Shown: in pieces, positions 1-11,620 of the stretch
Position numbering within the stretch: the stretch's first letter is position 1
How the letters are laid out: each line of letters starts with the position of its first letter
NCBI GenBank assembly: GCA_034698045.1
Contig: JAQGAU010000399.1
Span: forward strand, 1-29,043
DNA length: 29,043 nt
DNA from: Paramacrobiotus richtersi
Lineage: Eukaryota > Tardigrada > Eutardigrada > Parachela > Macrobiotidae
Reading direction: 5' to 3'
Program-made: the position numbers and the translations under genes
Notes under the pieces: model-generated
Told to the model about the DNA's origin: nothing
What the model saw: the letters and a program-made list of their open reading frames with translations, nothing else
The model's database searches: none

Positions 1-306
1 GAGAAATTTGAAGAGGAAGTGCAGGAGGTGTTGCGGAAGGTACTGGGCGGGATGGCCGGGTTCCATGGGAGTCGGGTAGCCAGTGGGCAGGTGGGGAGTG
101 ACGCCGCCGATGTGGAGATTACCGTTGGTTCGACAGCCAACCAAACACCGAAATTTGCGGCCAGGGTCATCCACGAGACTTTAAGAAAGCAAACAAAAAC
201 CCGGAATCTGCTGGGGAGGTTTACCGTGGATCCAGAGAGTTTAGCTATCCTCTCTCCCGAACGTAGGTTTAATTTTATATTTTCAGTGCATTTTATTCCT
301 TTGTAA
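1..306 (+). CDS. 3' part of an extracellular-protein exon with a SEA-like domain (partial)
   Basis: The frame is open from the first base of the window, so the gene begins outside it. The translated segment starts EKFEEEVQEVLRKVL, continues through GFHGSRVASGQVGSDAADVE, and ends near LLGRFTVDPESLAIL. The amphipathic start, the alternating hydrophobic middle and the closing G-x-F-T-V-D-P-x-S pattern resemble SEA domains, which sit in the ectodomains of mucin-like, agrin-like and other membrane or matrix proteins. A possible splice donor (GTAGGT) lies at 263-268; without splicing the frame runs to a stop at 304-306. No following exon is visible before 714. The SEA assignment is from pattern only and is tentative; that the stretch codes is more likely than its exact identity. 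Confidence 0.45.
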   Translation, partial: EKFEEEVQEVLRKVLGGMAGFHGSRVASGQVGSDAADVEITVGSTANQTPKFAARVIHETLRKQTKTRNLLGRFTVDPESLAILSPERRFNFIFSVHFIPL

Positions 307-714
307 TTAATTTTTTGTGTAAGGAAGCTTTTGCGTGCTTTAGGAAATGGAAACTAACCGGAAAATCTAAGCGTTTGATGTTTGTTGCTGTCACATTCAT
401 GCATCTCGACGGCCATAGGAAGTAGGGAGAATCCAGTAGTCAACATTAATTAGTATTACATTAGTTAACATTAACTGTCTGTAATCCGATGTGGGATCCA
501 CTCAAATTGTGCAAATGTCGTTGATTCTGCTAGACATGATCGATCTGAACGATCTCCAGACAAACGCAGCGCAAAGGTTGTGATCCGAATATCAGTGCAC
601 GCTAAAACTATGCTGCGGATGTTATCAAAATAGTTGACTCAATTTTAAATTCAGCCTAACTGACAAAAAAAAAATCGAAAGTTTACGTGAAACCAGCCGC
701 TGTTCTTAGACCCG
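307..714. other. Non-coding stretch, nothing recognised
   Basis: AT-rich sequence without a frame I can support on either strand. It separates the plus-strand gene edge on the left from a minus-strand terminal exon on the right, so it probably holds the two converging 3' ends. Confidence 0.4.
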
Positions 715-1137
715 TTAGTCCTCTGTAGCACTGTCCGGTTGGATTGTCGGGTTCCCCGCTTCGATTTCTAATAGCTGAAATGTGCGGGTATACGGCACAG
801 ACGCAACCGCATGCAGATCATGACCGATACGATTCCTGACAATCTCATCCCGCTCTTCTCCTGAAACATGCAGTATCCATAGACGATAAGTCGCCACCAG
901 GAAGGGCGGGAGAAAGTTGAAACTTGTGGGAAGGACACCGCCCGGTTGCATCACCTGCTCTTCCATGTCAAATGCAGCTTCTGAGTTTCCGTTAATTGAT
1001 TGTATATGGTGGTTTCCCAGGCGCAGATCTTCAATTGAACTATCCGGCTCGCTCGTTTCGTTGTGCAGGTGAGCATACGTATAATCTTCGCAGCAGAAAA
1101 GGCATTCGTACGTGCTTCTGATTTTCCTGCTGACTGA
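715..1137 (-). CDS. Unidentified terminal exon, 140 codons plus stop
   Basis: On the minus strand a TTTTATTCTAG acceptor (AG at 1138-1139) is followed by 423 bp open in one frame to a stop at 715-717. The exon starts SVSRKIRSTYECLFCCED, has an acidic and polar middle, then PTSFNFLPPFLVATYRLWIL, and ends PTIQPDSATED. An internal ATG is present at 966-964. The length of the open frame in an AT-rich area and the good acceptor argue that it codes. I recognise no family. One hydrophobic stretch (FLPPFLVATYRLWIL) is short for a membrane segment. Earlier exons should lie to the right, but I could not define one with confidence. Confidence 0.4.
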   Translation of the reverse strand, partial: SVSRKIRSTYECLFCCEDYTYAHLHNETSEPDSSIEDLRLGNHHIQSINGNSEAAFDMEEQVMQPGGVLPTSFNFLPPFLVATYRLWILHVSGEERDEIVRNRIGHDLHAVASVPYTRTFQLLEIEAGNPTIQPDSATED

Positions 1138-3683
1138 CTAGAATAAAAGATTAGATGACGACAACCTTAGATAAGATGAGATCGGGATCAGACCTGTCCC
1201 CAGGAACGCTGTCCTAGTCGCGGTCAAAACAAGCAAATTGACAAAACGTTACAGAGAAAGTTAAAAAGTGAATAGTTAAATAATAGCTAAATGCATAGTA
1301 AAATAGATAGTATATAGTTAACTAGCTACCGTACATATAAATGTACTAGGAAAGTGCACTCGCTGGTTGCAGGCACTGAATGACCGAAGCGAAGAAAGCA
1401 CGTACAGTACATAGGGCAAACCGATTTGCAGAAACAACAAACTTCTTATAGACTTACCAGCCCTACCACAAAAAAAACACGAAGTGTGAGTTAAAAACCG
1501 GCATTAACTGATCCAAAAATCTGAGTAAAAAAATTTGATTTTCTTCGGTAATTTTTTTTACCACGGGTCGGTGGAGGCAGCATTATGATTATTTGACATT
1601 AGTGGGCTTGCCCCTAGGATGTGTGCAAGCTGGTGGATGAAGTGCTACTTAGTCCGAGTATGTTATTAATAATTAATAAAAGCAAAAAAATATGATTAAT
1701 AATTATTAAATAATTACTATTAAATTACTATAAATAATAATGACTGACCGACCGAATGACAGACACATATCGAAATTCATAAGAGCTGAGTATAGAGGAG
1801 TGAGGATCTTCGCTCCGCTTCGGTCGCTGATGAAAAGATAAAAAGCGCATACACGTGCTTGCATGAGCGGCAGGAAAACTGGGAAACAATAGGGCGAATT
1901 ACGACACATTTTCTTGTCATTGTTACGGTACATTACATCTGAACCGGTGGCCGAAGCCGCTTGCTAGTAAAAGCAAACCTATTGAGAGCAATAGGTATTT
2001 TCTCTATGATCTGTATGTAGAGTAAACAATTCAATTGTTCTCTTGATTACTGCGAGCGGCTTCGGCCCGCCTAGATGTGCCCAACGCGTACGGGGTGTGA
2101 CAAAACTTTTTTTATCAGAACTCGCTGTAATTGTTCGCTTTGCATACCTCAAGAGTGGCGCACGGGATAAAAACGACTACTGCGAATATAATAGCATATA
2201 ATATCAGGAATGCAATAAGTGTCCAAGGCTTCGACGATGGACCTGAAACGAGAGGCGGAAATTATACAGGAAACACATTAATGAAAACATCACGATGGCT
2301 GACCGTCTCGAAGATCGAAAAGCGTGCACATTGCACCCAGCTGAACCCAAACGGCAAGCAGAAACATTTTCATGGCAAACTGAGGCACACTTTTTGGAGT
2401 GTAGTACTTTCCGGATACGTTGTTCAAATGGTACCAATCCACCAGAAATCGCGAACACAAGCATACGAATCCTGGAGAACAATACGGAGCGTAGAGAAGT
2501 TTATCTTCCTTAAATCCCTACCTTCATTTTATATGGATCCTGAATTTAACAGGTGGTTCAGGTATATTATTAGGGCGAAAATTCAGTCGACTCATAAAAA
2601 TGCGAGTGTGCGCTACTGCATTTTTTTATTCGTGTCAAGGCAGTGCTTCGGTTAAGCACTGCTGCAAGTGGCCGACAGCTAGACAGCATCAGCTTTGCTA
2701 GAATACAAAGTAGGAATAGAAGCTGTCTTGACTGCTTGCTGTGTCGGGTCCCTGGTACTACGATTACCACGGATCCGACGCCAGTTTTGTTAATTCTCTT
2801 AAATACGTGCTACACTGGCTCTTTGACCTGCACAAGATGTACGTTTTGTAGCGGCTCTTGGCAGTAAGCAGTACAGGTCGCATCTTATTGTAGAAATAAG
2901 CACCTCATATTGTTCAGCTGCCGCCCACTTTGTGGTAGTGATTCTGGTGATGCATGTTCAACTGCTAGCGAGTCATACACGATTGGCGACTGACGCACCA
3001 GTTAACGTTACCAGTGGAGATATGAAGCAGTACATGACAGTGATGCTGAATGTCAACAATACGTCCGGGTAGTCCTCGCAAAAAGTGAGAGTCGCGATCT
3101 AAAGATTCAGACAAATGCTGTCTATCACGTTGCTGTCAACTTTCAGAAGTAATCAGAATCACTATCGTCATTCTGCTTTCTTGGCAGTTGTTAGTATCAA
3201 CTACATACACTTACTAAAGTATTTCTTTCCGCTCCTGATTTTGCTTGGCAGCAGAAGTGACGAGTAAAGCATAAAATGTGTCCAACTTGGTAAAAATGGG
3301 AAACGCACTTCAGGAAGAAGGCCGTAATCAAATAATTTGCGAAGTAAGCACCGCTGTCAGGCAAAAACATGCACCTGGAAATAATTTTGCCAATCGATTA
3401 AAGTTACTACCGTTGCGCATGATGACTCCGTTTGTTACTTACTCGTATAGGAAAACTCGGCTGGAGGGCATGATGCCGGAAGAGAACCAACTCTCGATAT
3501 ACGCACGCCACCTGTAAACTAGTCTTGCATTACGAACGCTGCTGCAGTTAAACCCCGAGCTGTTCTGCTGGGGACGGCATGCGGAATAATAAATGAATGG
3601 GAAACCTGTGTCTATCACATAAATTTGCTATGATTTAATCTTCGGATCTTATGGAGATAGCCATGAAACAAGCACAGTTATTA
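1138..3683. other. Mostly non-coding stretch with only weak ORFs
   Basis: The left part (about 1140-2130) is AT-rich and empty. At 2131-2655 two plus frames and one minus frame are open at once; the best ATG-started one is 2295-2513 (72 residues, starting MADRLEDRK). Another weak plus frame ends at 3517. None has a domain or clear splice sites, so I do not call genes here. The promoter or 5' exons of the 715-1137 gene and the 3' flank of the membrane-protein gene ending at 3684 must lie in this stretch. Confidence 0.35.
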
Positions 3684-5267
3684 TTAAGCCACGCACCCGT
3701 CCTGAGTAAGAGACAAACTCGGTAGCAGAAGAAGTAGACAAGGTACCCAAGGAACAGCTGAATCTGCATTGTCGTCGACCTGAAAAAGGCAAAGCTGGAA
3801 CTTTATTTCTTGACATTGTACAGTAAGTTTATACTGCATATACACCACGCACTTACTTCATACGAACTGGCATACGACTTATACTTGGTAAAATCGCTGA
3901 ACGCCGAATTGTTCGAAGCACAAATGCAATAACCGCTGGAGCGTATTGGGAAACGAACGCAACCGAACCCTGGGGAAATGTCAGTTGTATATTTCTGCTA
4001 ATATGTACGTTGCGATGACATATTTTTAAGCTCGTACTTCACCAAATTTTCTGCTGAACCAGCTAGAATATACCGGGGAACTGAAAGTGACCAGAGAGAT
4101 GACAACGAAGTCCAAGAAGAGTGAAACAGCGAATCCGACGAGAACAATCAGAAAAACAACAATGGTGATCGTGGCTGCTTTACAGTTGCCGACGGTGAGG
4201 TTCTCCCTGTACGCAATCGTTGCCTGCTTTTTAACATTGCATGCCAAATCACATACCAGTTAATATTTTCAAAGTCGACTAGAGTGTGCGTCCACCAGTT
4301 TCGGAAGCTCATTTGCCTGGCTAGCGCGGATTCACTCCACTTGTGGTTTTCAGTTATCGTGGCGTCGAGTGTGACGAAAAGTATGGTGGTTTCTTTGCGT
4401 AGTCGCTCACTCATTTCCTGTGCAATTTTTAGCTGGAGTTCCAAAATCCGTTTCACCGTTACATTTGTTATTCTGCCAATCGATCCATCGCCACCCGGAT
4501 ATGCTTTTTGGTAGTATTCGCTTTCCTCCGTCAACTTGACCCTGATGAAGATTTGGATTTAATAATAACTAGCTGAGTTCCACTATTCTCGGCAGAAACT
4601 TGCTCTTACAACTCATCATTTAGTCGCTGCAGCAGCGATACGTCAGCGATCATAAATATTTTCCTAACATCGATGTTACAGCTTTGCCTGCAGTAAAAGA
4701 CATATGTGGCACATAATCCCACAATCCCACAAGTCGCCGGGCATTTTTTACTTGAAATATTCTTTTATTTGTCGTTTTGTGCTGCCGGCACACAGTCCAG
4801 TAATCAGCATTGTACGCTCTGCCTGCAAAATACCCGCTGTATGGCTTTCGTGCGGCATTGTTACTGTAAGTACAATATGTGCAGAACATATATCCCTTAC
4901 CTTGCTGTCAGCTTCAACCAGATTATCGCATGATCCGTAATAAAGGAGAATCGCTAAGAAAGCGACCGGGAAAAGTAGTAAGGTGAAACCAATGTGTACT
5001 ACTAAAGAACTTCCACTGAAAAAAATAACAATATGACCTCACCGTACCATGCCAGTGTAAGAATGGCAAACCTACTGTATATCCAGGTTGCTGATCGTGC
5101 TTTCTGCTAATACCGAATTCAGATTGGATTGCATGGTTCCATGTGAATTTATGCCCCAGACTATCGCGCTACCGATGCTCACCAGGAAAATGAAATATAT
5201 GAAGAAACGCTGCAGACGCATGTACCTTAATGCGCCATCTCCAGATCTCTCCTGGAGGATCCGATCT
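3684..5267 (-). CDS. Three-pass membrane protein, eight exons, possible NIT-like sensor loop
   Basis: Eight minus-strand exons join with consistent phases: 5267-5076, 5015-4901, 4822-4752, 4687-4610, 4541-4257, 4206-4043, 3969-3857 and 3779-3684 (stop 3686-3684). From the first in-frame ATG (5221) the product is 355 residues; the frame continues up to an acceptor at 5268-5270, so a 5' exon may be missing. Membrane segments are seen in exon 1 (FFIYFIFLVSIGSAIVWGI), exon 2 (FTLLLFPVAFLAILLYYG) and exon 6 (TITIVVFLIVLVGFAVSLFL). The roughly 150-residue loop between the second and third carries NVT and NLT glycosylation sequons and AERTMLITGL...STKRQ and LQLKIAQE patterns. These faintly recall NIT sensor domains of receptor guanylyl cyclases. 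No cyclase or kinase domain follows: the tail is about 90 residues, tyrosine- and serine-rich, with a hydrophobic end. Gene model fairly good; function unknown. Confidence 0.55.
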
Positions 5268-8200
5268 CTGTAGGGTGAAGGTGCTTGGACTTTGCAGAAC
5301 TTGTTTTGGTAATTTATGAACAACAACACAAATGAATCGCACAGAAGCACAGTTTACTGGAAACTGTCCCATCACATAAAGAAACCATGGCCTTCCGAGC
5401 GAGACGCTGTGAGTTACGTAACCTTGGATGCTGGTTCAATACGTTGTAGAATTGCCAGCTAGCTAAATTTGCGTTGGCACATTGCACTTTGTCGTCTGTC
5501 TCTCGTGCTAACCGATGTGGTAACGCTGGTTGCTATTTTTTACCTTGTAGTATCTCTTTATGTGCCTTTGCACGTTTGTTTTGTGCCTTGATTGTTTTGT
5601 GCCTTGACTTTTGCCTAATAAATTTTATTTACATGCAAAGTAAGGACGTACCGTTTACAGGTCAATATCGCACTGAACATGCTGCATATGCACGATGGTG
5701 GGCCCAGTATACAGTCCCTGACGCTGCAGCAGCAGTCGCGGCATTCCTTGCAGCTTTCATCGCAACGTCCTGGTGGAAGAGGTTCCGTTTGCTGACCCTC
5801 CACATTACTAGCAAACTTTGAACAGGGACTGAATTGCTCACTTTGACACACATATGCCGATGTGTGATCCCCGTAAAGCGAAGAACGGAACCTGTAAAAA
5901 AATCAGACATGTCATCTTCGGTTGTTAAGACCCATTTGGTATAGAAAACTGGATATAGCGTGAATATGGCTCATCTGAAGCAGTATAACTGGACAATCAT
6001 TGCTACCGCAGACGTGTGCAGTTGTTTAATCTGGAACGGATTGTCAGACAGGAAAAACCTTCTGATCACAGGGTGGCAAGGCGCAGTGTACAGATAGCAA
6101 CAGTGCGCGGCAGTTATTCAGAGTTAGTTATTCTGTCCCGGCCCCATCCGGAAGGATATTATTAACGGTTATACCCTTGTAAAAATTTTCTCCAGAAGCT
6201 GACAGACAACTGATGCGTCAAACATGCGTCCTCGTGAACCATCTGACGTAACTAATTTACCGCGGTTTTGAGACAATATTATTTTAGCAAAAACTTGGAT
6301 GGTATATTCAAAGAGTAATTTTAATAAAACGTTTTGAATGCTGGCCGCAATGCTAGAATCGCGTCAAGATGATCGACACTGGCACAGCTGAACATCAGAA
6401 GCAGATCTCGGCGTGGAAAGGTCAACTCGCTTCTTGTTCGCGGTACTCGAAATGCGCGGGAATTAGTTGAGTGCTTTCTTCCGCTTGTTTAAGGCCTGAT
6501 TCTACGCTTACAAGAGTTAAGCAGAGACGCTAGCTTTGGCATCCTACCAGCAACTCTTAGAATAGTCAGAAAACGAAAGCCGTCACAAAAGAGGTTTCAA
6601 ACGGAAGTACAGTTCTTTAAGCTGGGGGTAGATTTATCAGTTTGGCCGGTTTAGGAGAAATGCGTCGTCTGTAAGTGAGTGGAATACTGCGCAGACGGCG
6701 CCGCCACAATGTTTTAGTGCCAGAACTTTCGTCTGATTTATAGTTCATTGCAGAATGTCGTTTGAGGATCATCAGATGTCTTACTCGTCAGCGAGTGTGC
6801 GCCTCCCTTCTGGAACGACTTTGCCAAAGCAGAAACAGCACTTCTTCCTCCAGCTTTGGGTAGCGATAGGAAGTACAACAAGCTGAAAACAGAATGAACT
6901 TCAAGATTACGAAAAATTTTTTAACTACCATGCCATAGCTGGCATGGTAAAACCGTAATATCATAGTAATTAATTATTTAGGAACTGACACCGAACTGTC
7001 CATAAACCAACTTTCTTATGCAATAAACCCGGAGAGGACGGAATCTCATAAGCTGATGACGAAATAGGTAAAATACAGGCAACGGACGACTGAGGACCGG
7101 GTGTAACCGATGAAACCGTCCGGAGGTTAGAACGCTGGTAAGTTCCATCCGAACACTTTTGCTGTAGCCCGCTACATAGTCGGCTTCAAGGGCGCTGTGC
7201 TGACGCATACATGCGAAGTAAATAGCCGGGAGTAGATGAACAGATTTTCCGAAAGCCGTGTAATGCGAAGGGGCTCACAAAGACATGGTGCAGCGGAAGT
7301 CCGTTGATTGCGAGAGAACGCTCTTTCCGAGTGAACAAGCGCTTCTCACTCGCAACAATTCTTATAATTATAATATGCGAAGAAAATAAGCAACTGCTGT
7401 TATGTTTGTGAGCTGTAATTGGGCCATCGGCCACATATGATATGGGGTGTTAGCATTTTCGCAGAGCTATCTGGATGAAACCGACTACTTAATGGGTTAT
7501 GTTTTTGGCGGCGGCTACAAAGGGAACCCGGCAATAATGTCCAGGTTGACGTTATGGCAGGGGGGTGGGGCATACCTGATAGTCAGGATCGACCATTTGG
7601 TCGTTTCGGTCGATTGTTATAGTTTTATTAAAAGAAAGAATTATTAATGTTGTTCAAAAATTAGAACTAATTTTAGGAATGTCGCTTCCGACCCTTACTT
7701 CATCCACTAAACTATGAAGGTATGGACGTTTTCTCCAGCTCGCCCAACCCTCGCGCCGTCAGTGGGCTTCGTCCAATAAACGATATAATGCATGGGTGCG
7801 AAAACGCTGTGCGCGTGCAACATCCGCCTGCTGCGCAATCCCTTGAAAAAGTTTGAACGCAACTCATGTACAAGAACTCTCGTTTTGAGCAGATAATTTC
7901 GATACTTGCAGAAAGAATGCAGATCTATGAATATGAGGACGATTGTGAGCTAAAACTAGCCTATAGCACCTTTTTGAATTTGGAAATTTTTCCAATTTCT
8001 TCTAGAATTTAATAGAAAATGCCGTATGGCGCATTTCGTTTACAGTCTCCTTCACAATATACTGTATATCTTTACTTTTCACTCAGGTTTGAACAAAATC
8101 GGCTCATACCGTGAATTCGGTACCCGGGATTATGTTTACATTTTTTTCAATGGATCATACACAACAGCCGGATGTTGCGCGCACGCACAAGTCGTTTCCG

Positions 8201-8381
8201 CACCAGTGTACAGTACACCGGTTCTTTCGCCACGAAAAACAACTCCGTATTCCGTTTTCTCTACGTAGACCTGGCGCAAGCAACTTTTATAACATCAGGT
8301 TCTTAAACTACCAAAAAAATCGTCTTAGCGGACTGACCGATAAGTCAGCGGTGATAAAACTTTTGGAAACTGATGCCTTAC
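5268..8381. other. Gene-poor stretch
   Basis: Short open frames exist on both strands (for example 5474-5821 plus, 5662-5910 minus, 6978-7208 minus, 7186-7434 minus), but they overlap each other, lack domains and lack convincing splice partners. A 16-bp-period tandem duplication of TGTTTTGTGCCTTGA lies at 5577-5607, followed by AATAAA at about 5618. A hairpin at 6926-6949 is listed separately. The 5' end of the membrane-protein gene may extend into the left edge. Confidence 0.35.
6926..6949. repeat. Perfect inverted repeat (10-bp arms, 4-bp loop)
   Basis: TACCATGCCA and its exact reverse complement TGGCATGGTA are separated by TAGC. It lies in a gene-poor region with no coding frame around it and is preceded by a T run. 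It could form a hairpin in DNA or RNA; no function can be assigned. Confidence 0.7.
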
Positions 8382-8600
8382 CGCTATTAACAACATAATA
8401 ACTGCATTCATAGGAATCCCGCCAAAAAAGCTGATCCCTTGGCCCAGCAGCGCTGTATATACAGAACCATTAATCATTAAGTTGCACTGGTGAGGATTGA
8501 TATTGGACATTTTTGCGGATTCTGGTGGATCTGATCCTAGTTGCACAAACGTATGGAACCCGGCTAACTGCGGCATCCTTTCTGTAATACGTGCGTCCAT
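8382..8600 (-). CDS. Possible internal or first exon of a membrane protein
   Basis: From an ATG at 8600 the minus strand is open for 73 codons to a consensus donor (GTAAGG at 8381-8376), phase 0. The peptide begins MDARITERMPQLAGFHTFVQ, has an NGS glycosylation sequon, and ends in a hydrophobic segment (ISFFGGIPMNAVIMLLIA). An ectodomain followed by a first membrane helix ending at a splice site is a common layout in receptors, and the G-x-x-x-N-x-V pattern is loosely like helix 1 of rhodopsin-type receptors. No second helix was found further left, so this may be a chance ORF. Confidence 0.25.
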
Positions 8601-9660
8601 CTCTTCGCTAAGGCAGAGGGATCGCTGTTATCGGTTTGTAGTTGCGCTTTATAATATTGACCGTCAGTTTGTCGGTAGTCTCCAGTCGTAGCAAAACTAT
8701 GACTAATCAAACGTAGTCCGTAAAAACAAAGGCTGACTGTAAAAATTAGTCGTCAATCACTACAACTGTAAGAACTCGGCAGTGCAGTGTAGCTTACAGA
8801 TGCTTAAAACTTATGCTGTCAGAACTTACGTTACACAAAAGTATAAACTTTTCACAGAGTAACAGAAGGGATGGTACGAGATGAAGCAGCTGGCTTGTTC
8901 CACAGCGACGCCACTTCACAAAGGAAACCAAACGTCACGAACAATCATCGTAAAGCGGATTTAGTTTGAAAGAAAATGTATTTACTATATGTGTAATGTA
9001 AGTATGAACCATATCCATATGCAATGCAGAATGCGTCACCGCGCTATAGCGACTTGATTCTAGACACGGTACTGTGTACATACAGCATCAAATGGGAAGC
9101 GACGATTGCGGCATCTAAATATGTATTTTAGCGGCTTGTCAATTCCAAATTTTATAGTGGTTTGTGCCATTTAGATCCCATAAAATGCCAGCTGGAAACA
9201 TAAAACGGTTAGTGTGAGGTAGGGCCATTTTTTAGTGGGATAATGCACCTAGCCATACCGCTTTTCTACAGGTCTACAATGGCCAGCAATTTTATTGACA
9301 TTAAGTAATGTAGTACTTCGCGTTACACCATCTGCGGCACTTTCAGATGGGCCGCATTTTGATAGCCGCTCGCAGTCTTTTTTTCAAGTTGACATGGCCA
9401 TTAATTCTTAACTCTGCCGCATCAGCAGACATGACATTAAAGACCCCAGGTACTACTTCTTCTTGATTAATTGTGGACTAAAATCTCATGCACAAACTGT
9501 TTCATTTGCACGAGGAGCAGTTCGTGTTAATCTGCGAAACCTAATTTCAAAATCAGTTTTTAATGTTTTCATTACTGATTATACATCATTTACCGGAACC
9601 TGTCTCCGACCAAACGAAACACCCAAGTCCAAGTGTAGTGCATGCTTGATCGTGCAAAGA
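8601..9660. other. Non-coding stretch, nothing recognised
   Basis: AT-rich sequence with only one short plus frame (9463-9672) that lacks any recognisable domain and runs into the minus-strand exon at 9661. I see no repeat or RNA gene. Confidence 0.35.
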
Positions 9661-10783
9661 TTAGTCGTCTAATAAGAAATCCTTGTACTGTCCACCTTGT
9701 ACTTCCTTAAAATGCGGGTCTGTAATAAATGTATACGGTGCTTGCCGCCACGTTCGGAAGTTCCACCTCGCCATAAACTTTTCGCCCAGAGAGAAGTCCC
9801 GGGTAGCCACCGTTGAAGGCTCTCTTAGTACAGCATAATATTTTAAGCGCCGTTCTAAATATCCTGTAATGATGATGCAGGTAACGTAGAAACCATGCAT
9901 GGATTTTGACTGCAGGTCAATACTAAATTACTATGCCCCCCAATACACCAATACTAAAAATACAAGAAGGTTCAGTAACCTGTCTCATTTGCGTAGTTTA
10001 TACAAGTTCGCTTCCAGTCGTTTCGGTTTGAATATATATATGGTGGCTTGTAAACAGATAAACCCAATAAAGCAGATACTAAAATTAAGTGAATCGCATA
10101 CAATTCAGTATACACGTATCAGCATAGTGTATACGCTTGCGATTGTATAATTATGACGATCGATACTGATCTTTTAGTTTGAGTGTATCGAAATGTCAGC
10201 TCACGTTGATGTTGAAAACTCCGTTGAAATCTGTGTGACTTCTGTGAAATTTTGACTCATTGCAGTAATAATTTTGCAGTCATAACGAAAAGAACAACTT
10301 CGCGGCCACTGGTAATTTTTGTTCAGAAGTTTCGCTCACAGAAGAGGACACATTCTGGGTGTCCTCCCTTGATGGCAATGATCTATTTGTAATTCAGGAA
10401 GTTGCGATTTTGATATTTCAATTCCCGACCTCGTTAACGAGGTAGTTATTTGCTGAACCTGAAGCAGAAAAAATACAAAGTTTGCCCAAACCCGTGGCCC
10501 GCACACAACCCGCCGCTTATCTCGAACTTTAACTAGTATAGGCACAAAATCGGTTCCAAAGAACCGGAAATATTTTGCGGCTGCTCGAATGTGAAAGAAG
10601 TAATATGGGACAAGTCACAAGTGTTCAAAAGAGACCATTGTCACGAGCCCAAGACAATCCAAACATGCTCGTTGTATGGTGCTTACAACTGTCCAAAATA
10701 CAGGTGATGGCTTCGATTTTTCCCAGCGAATGGTTAAAGGTTGTCTTATTTTCTTTTACAGGTACGAGTTTTATACACAAATA
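9661..10783 (-). CDS. Possible 3' end of an unidentified gene, four exons
   Basis: Four minus-strand segments fit together in phase: 10783-10687 (donor GTAAGC), 10580-10477, 10241-10205 (donor GTGAGC) and 9863-9661 (stop 9663-9661), giving 146 residues of a C-terminal part. The last exon is the best supported: after a TTACAG acceptor it reads YLERRLKYYAVLREPS, then KFMARWNFRTWRQAPYTF and ends KEVQGGQYKDFLLDD. The second carries AKYFRFFGTDFVPILV. I recognise no family. The 37-bp exon and the weak donor GTATTT of the second exon are the soft spots; phase agreement across three introns has a fair chance of arising by accident. Confidence 0.35.
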
Positions 10784-10973
10784 CTAGCGGAAATGTTATG
10801 GGACCTAACTGGCCATTAACAGCTAATTTATTGTGCCATAAAAGTGGGCTTTTAATAAGCCACAGCCAATGAACACTTGTGACTACTTTATCGAAGTGCT
10901 ACTGCGCAGCCCGTTTCGTTTTCGAAACGTCGAATTGCGATGCTTAGCAACACAATGTGATTTATTTTTTTTT

Positions 10974-11031
10974 ATACCTTTTTGGAATAAAAGGCCCCCC
11001 CTGGGGGTTGGGGGGTACTTCATACCTTTTT
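10974..11031. repeat. C7/G5-G6 hairpin bounded by 10-bp direct repeats
   Basis: Seven C's (10995-11001) are followed by five G's (11003-11007) and six G's (11010-11015), so the stretch can fold into a C:G hairpin with two alternative G partners. ATACCTTTTT occurs on both sides, at 10974-10983 and 11022-11031. The flanking repeats could be chance in T-rich sequence. Confidence 0.5.
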
Positions 11032-11620
11032 AAACGCATAGGATAGCAGTACTCATTGTAACGTTTTTCTCTTATTTCATAAGGATAAATTAGCTAAGAA
11101 ACCTCCGATTTTCGTGAGTGGTGAGCTGTTTCGCACCAATCAAAGCGTGTGTTATTGTTATAATCGAACTCAAGCAAAATTAACCACTGCTGTACAGTAC
11201 CGTAGAGCAGAACAAACCAGTCCTAGGAAACATGTAATGACTGCAGGTAGTTAGCAAAACTTTGTTAGCACGTGTGTACGGTAACTGGTAAGAACGCTAA
11301 CGAGTAGCCACACTGTAAATATAAGTACTGTAACATGGTTCGTAAGCGCGTAAATACGTAAGACCGTAAATCTATCAGCGCGTATCGCATACTAGGTAGG
11401 TGTACTTGAATTTTGACTTAAAATAAAAAATTGTTCAGTTATGATCTCAGTACTTTTATGAAAGGCATGGCCGATTGCGACAAGCTGGGATCAGTTCTGT
11501 TTTTTTAAGAACGGGACTGCTCAGGCCTAGGTACCAATAAATTCAGTTCAACGGACAGCCGTGACCTAGGTTTGTCAGTTAGGTATCTAACGAAATACGT
11601 ACAGCAGTACAGGTGGTTCG

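Noticed and set aside
2131-2655. Plus-strand ORF of 174 codons, with an overlapping 72-residue ATG-started ORF at 2295-2513
   Set aside because: Two plus frames and one minus frame are open together, the long one needs a non-ATG start, and no domain or splice signal favours any of them.
4207-4256. Apparent frameshift between the loop and the third membrane helix of the three-pass protein
   Set aside because: A 50-bp intron with a GTATGT donor and a TACAG acceptor restores the frame exactly, so it is an intron and not a defect.
5474-5821. Plus-strand ORF of 115 codons with an alanine-rich hydrophobic segment, and cysteine-rich minus frames opposite it
   Set aside because: It begins at TTG, not ATG, three frames compete over the same bases, and the low-complexity GCA run explains the alanine stretch.
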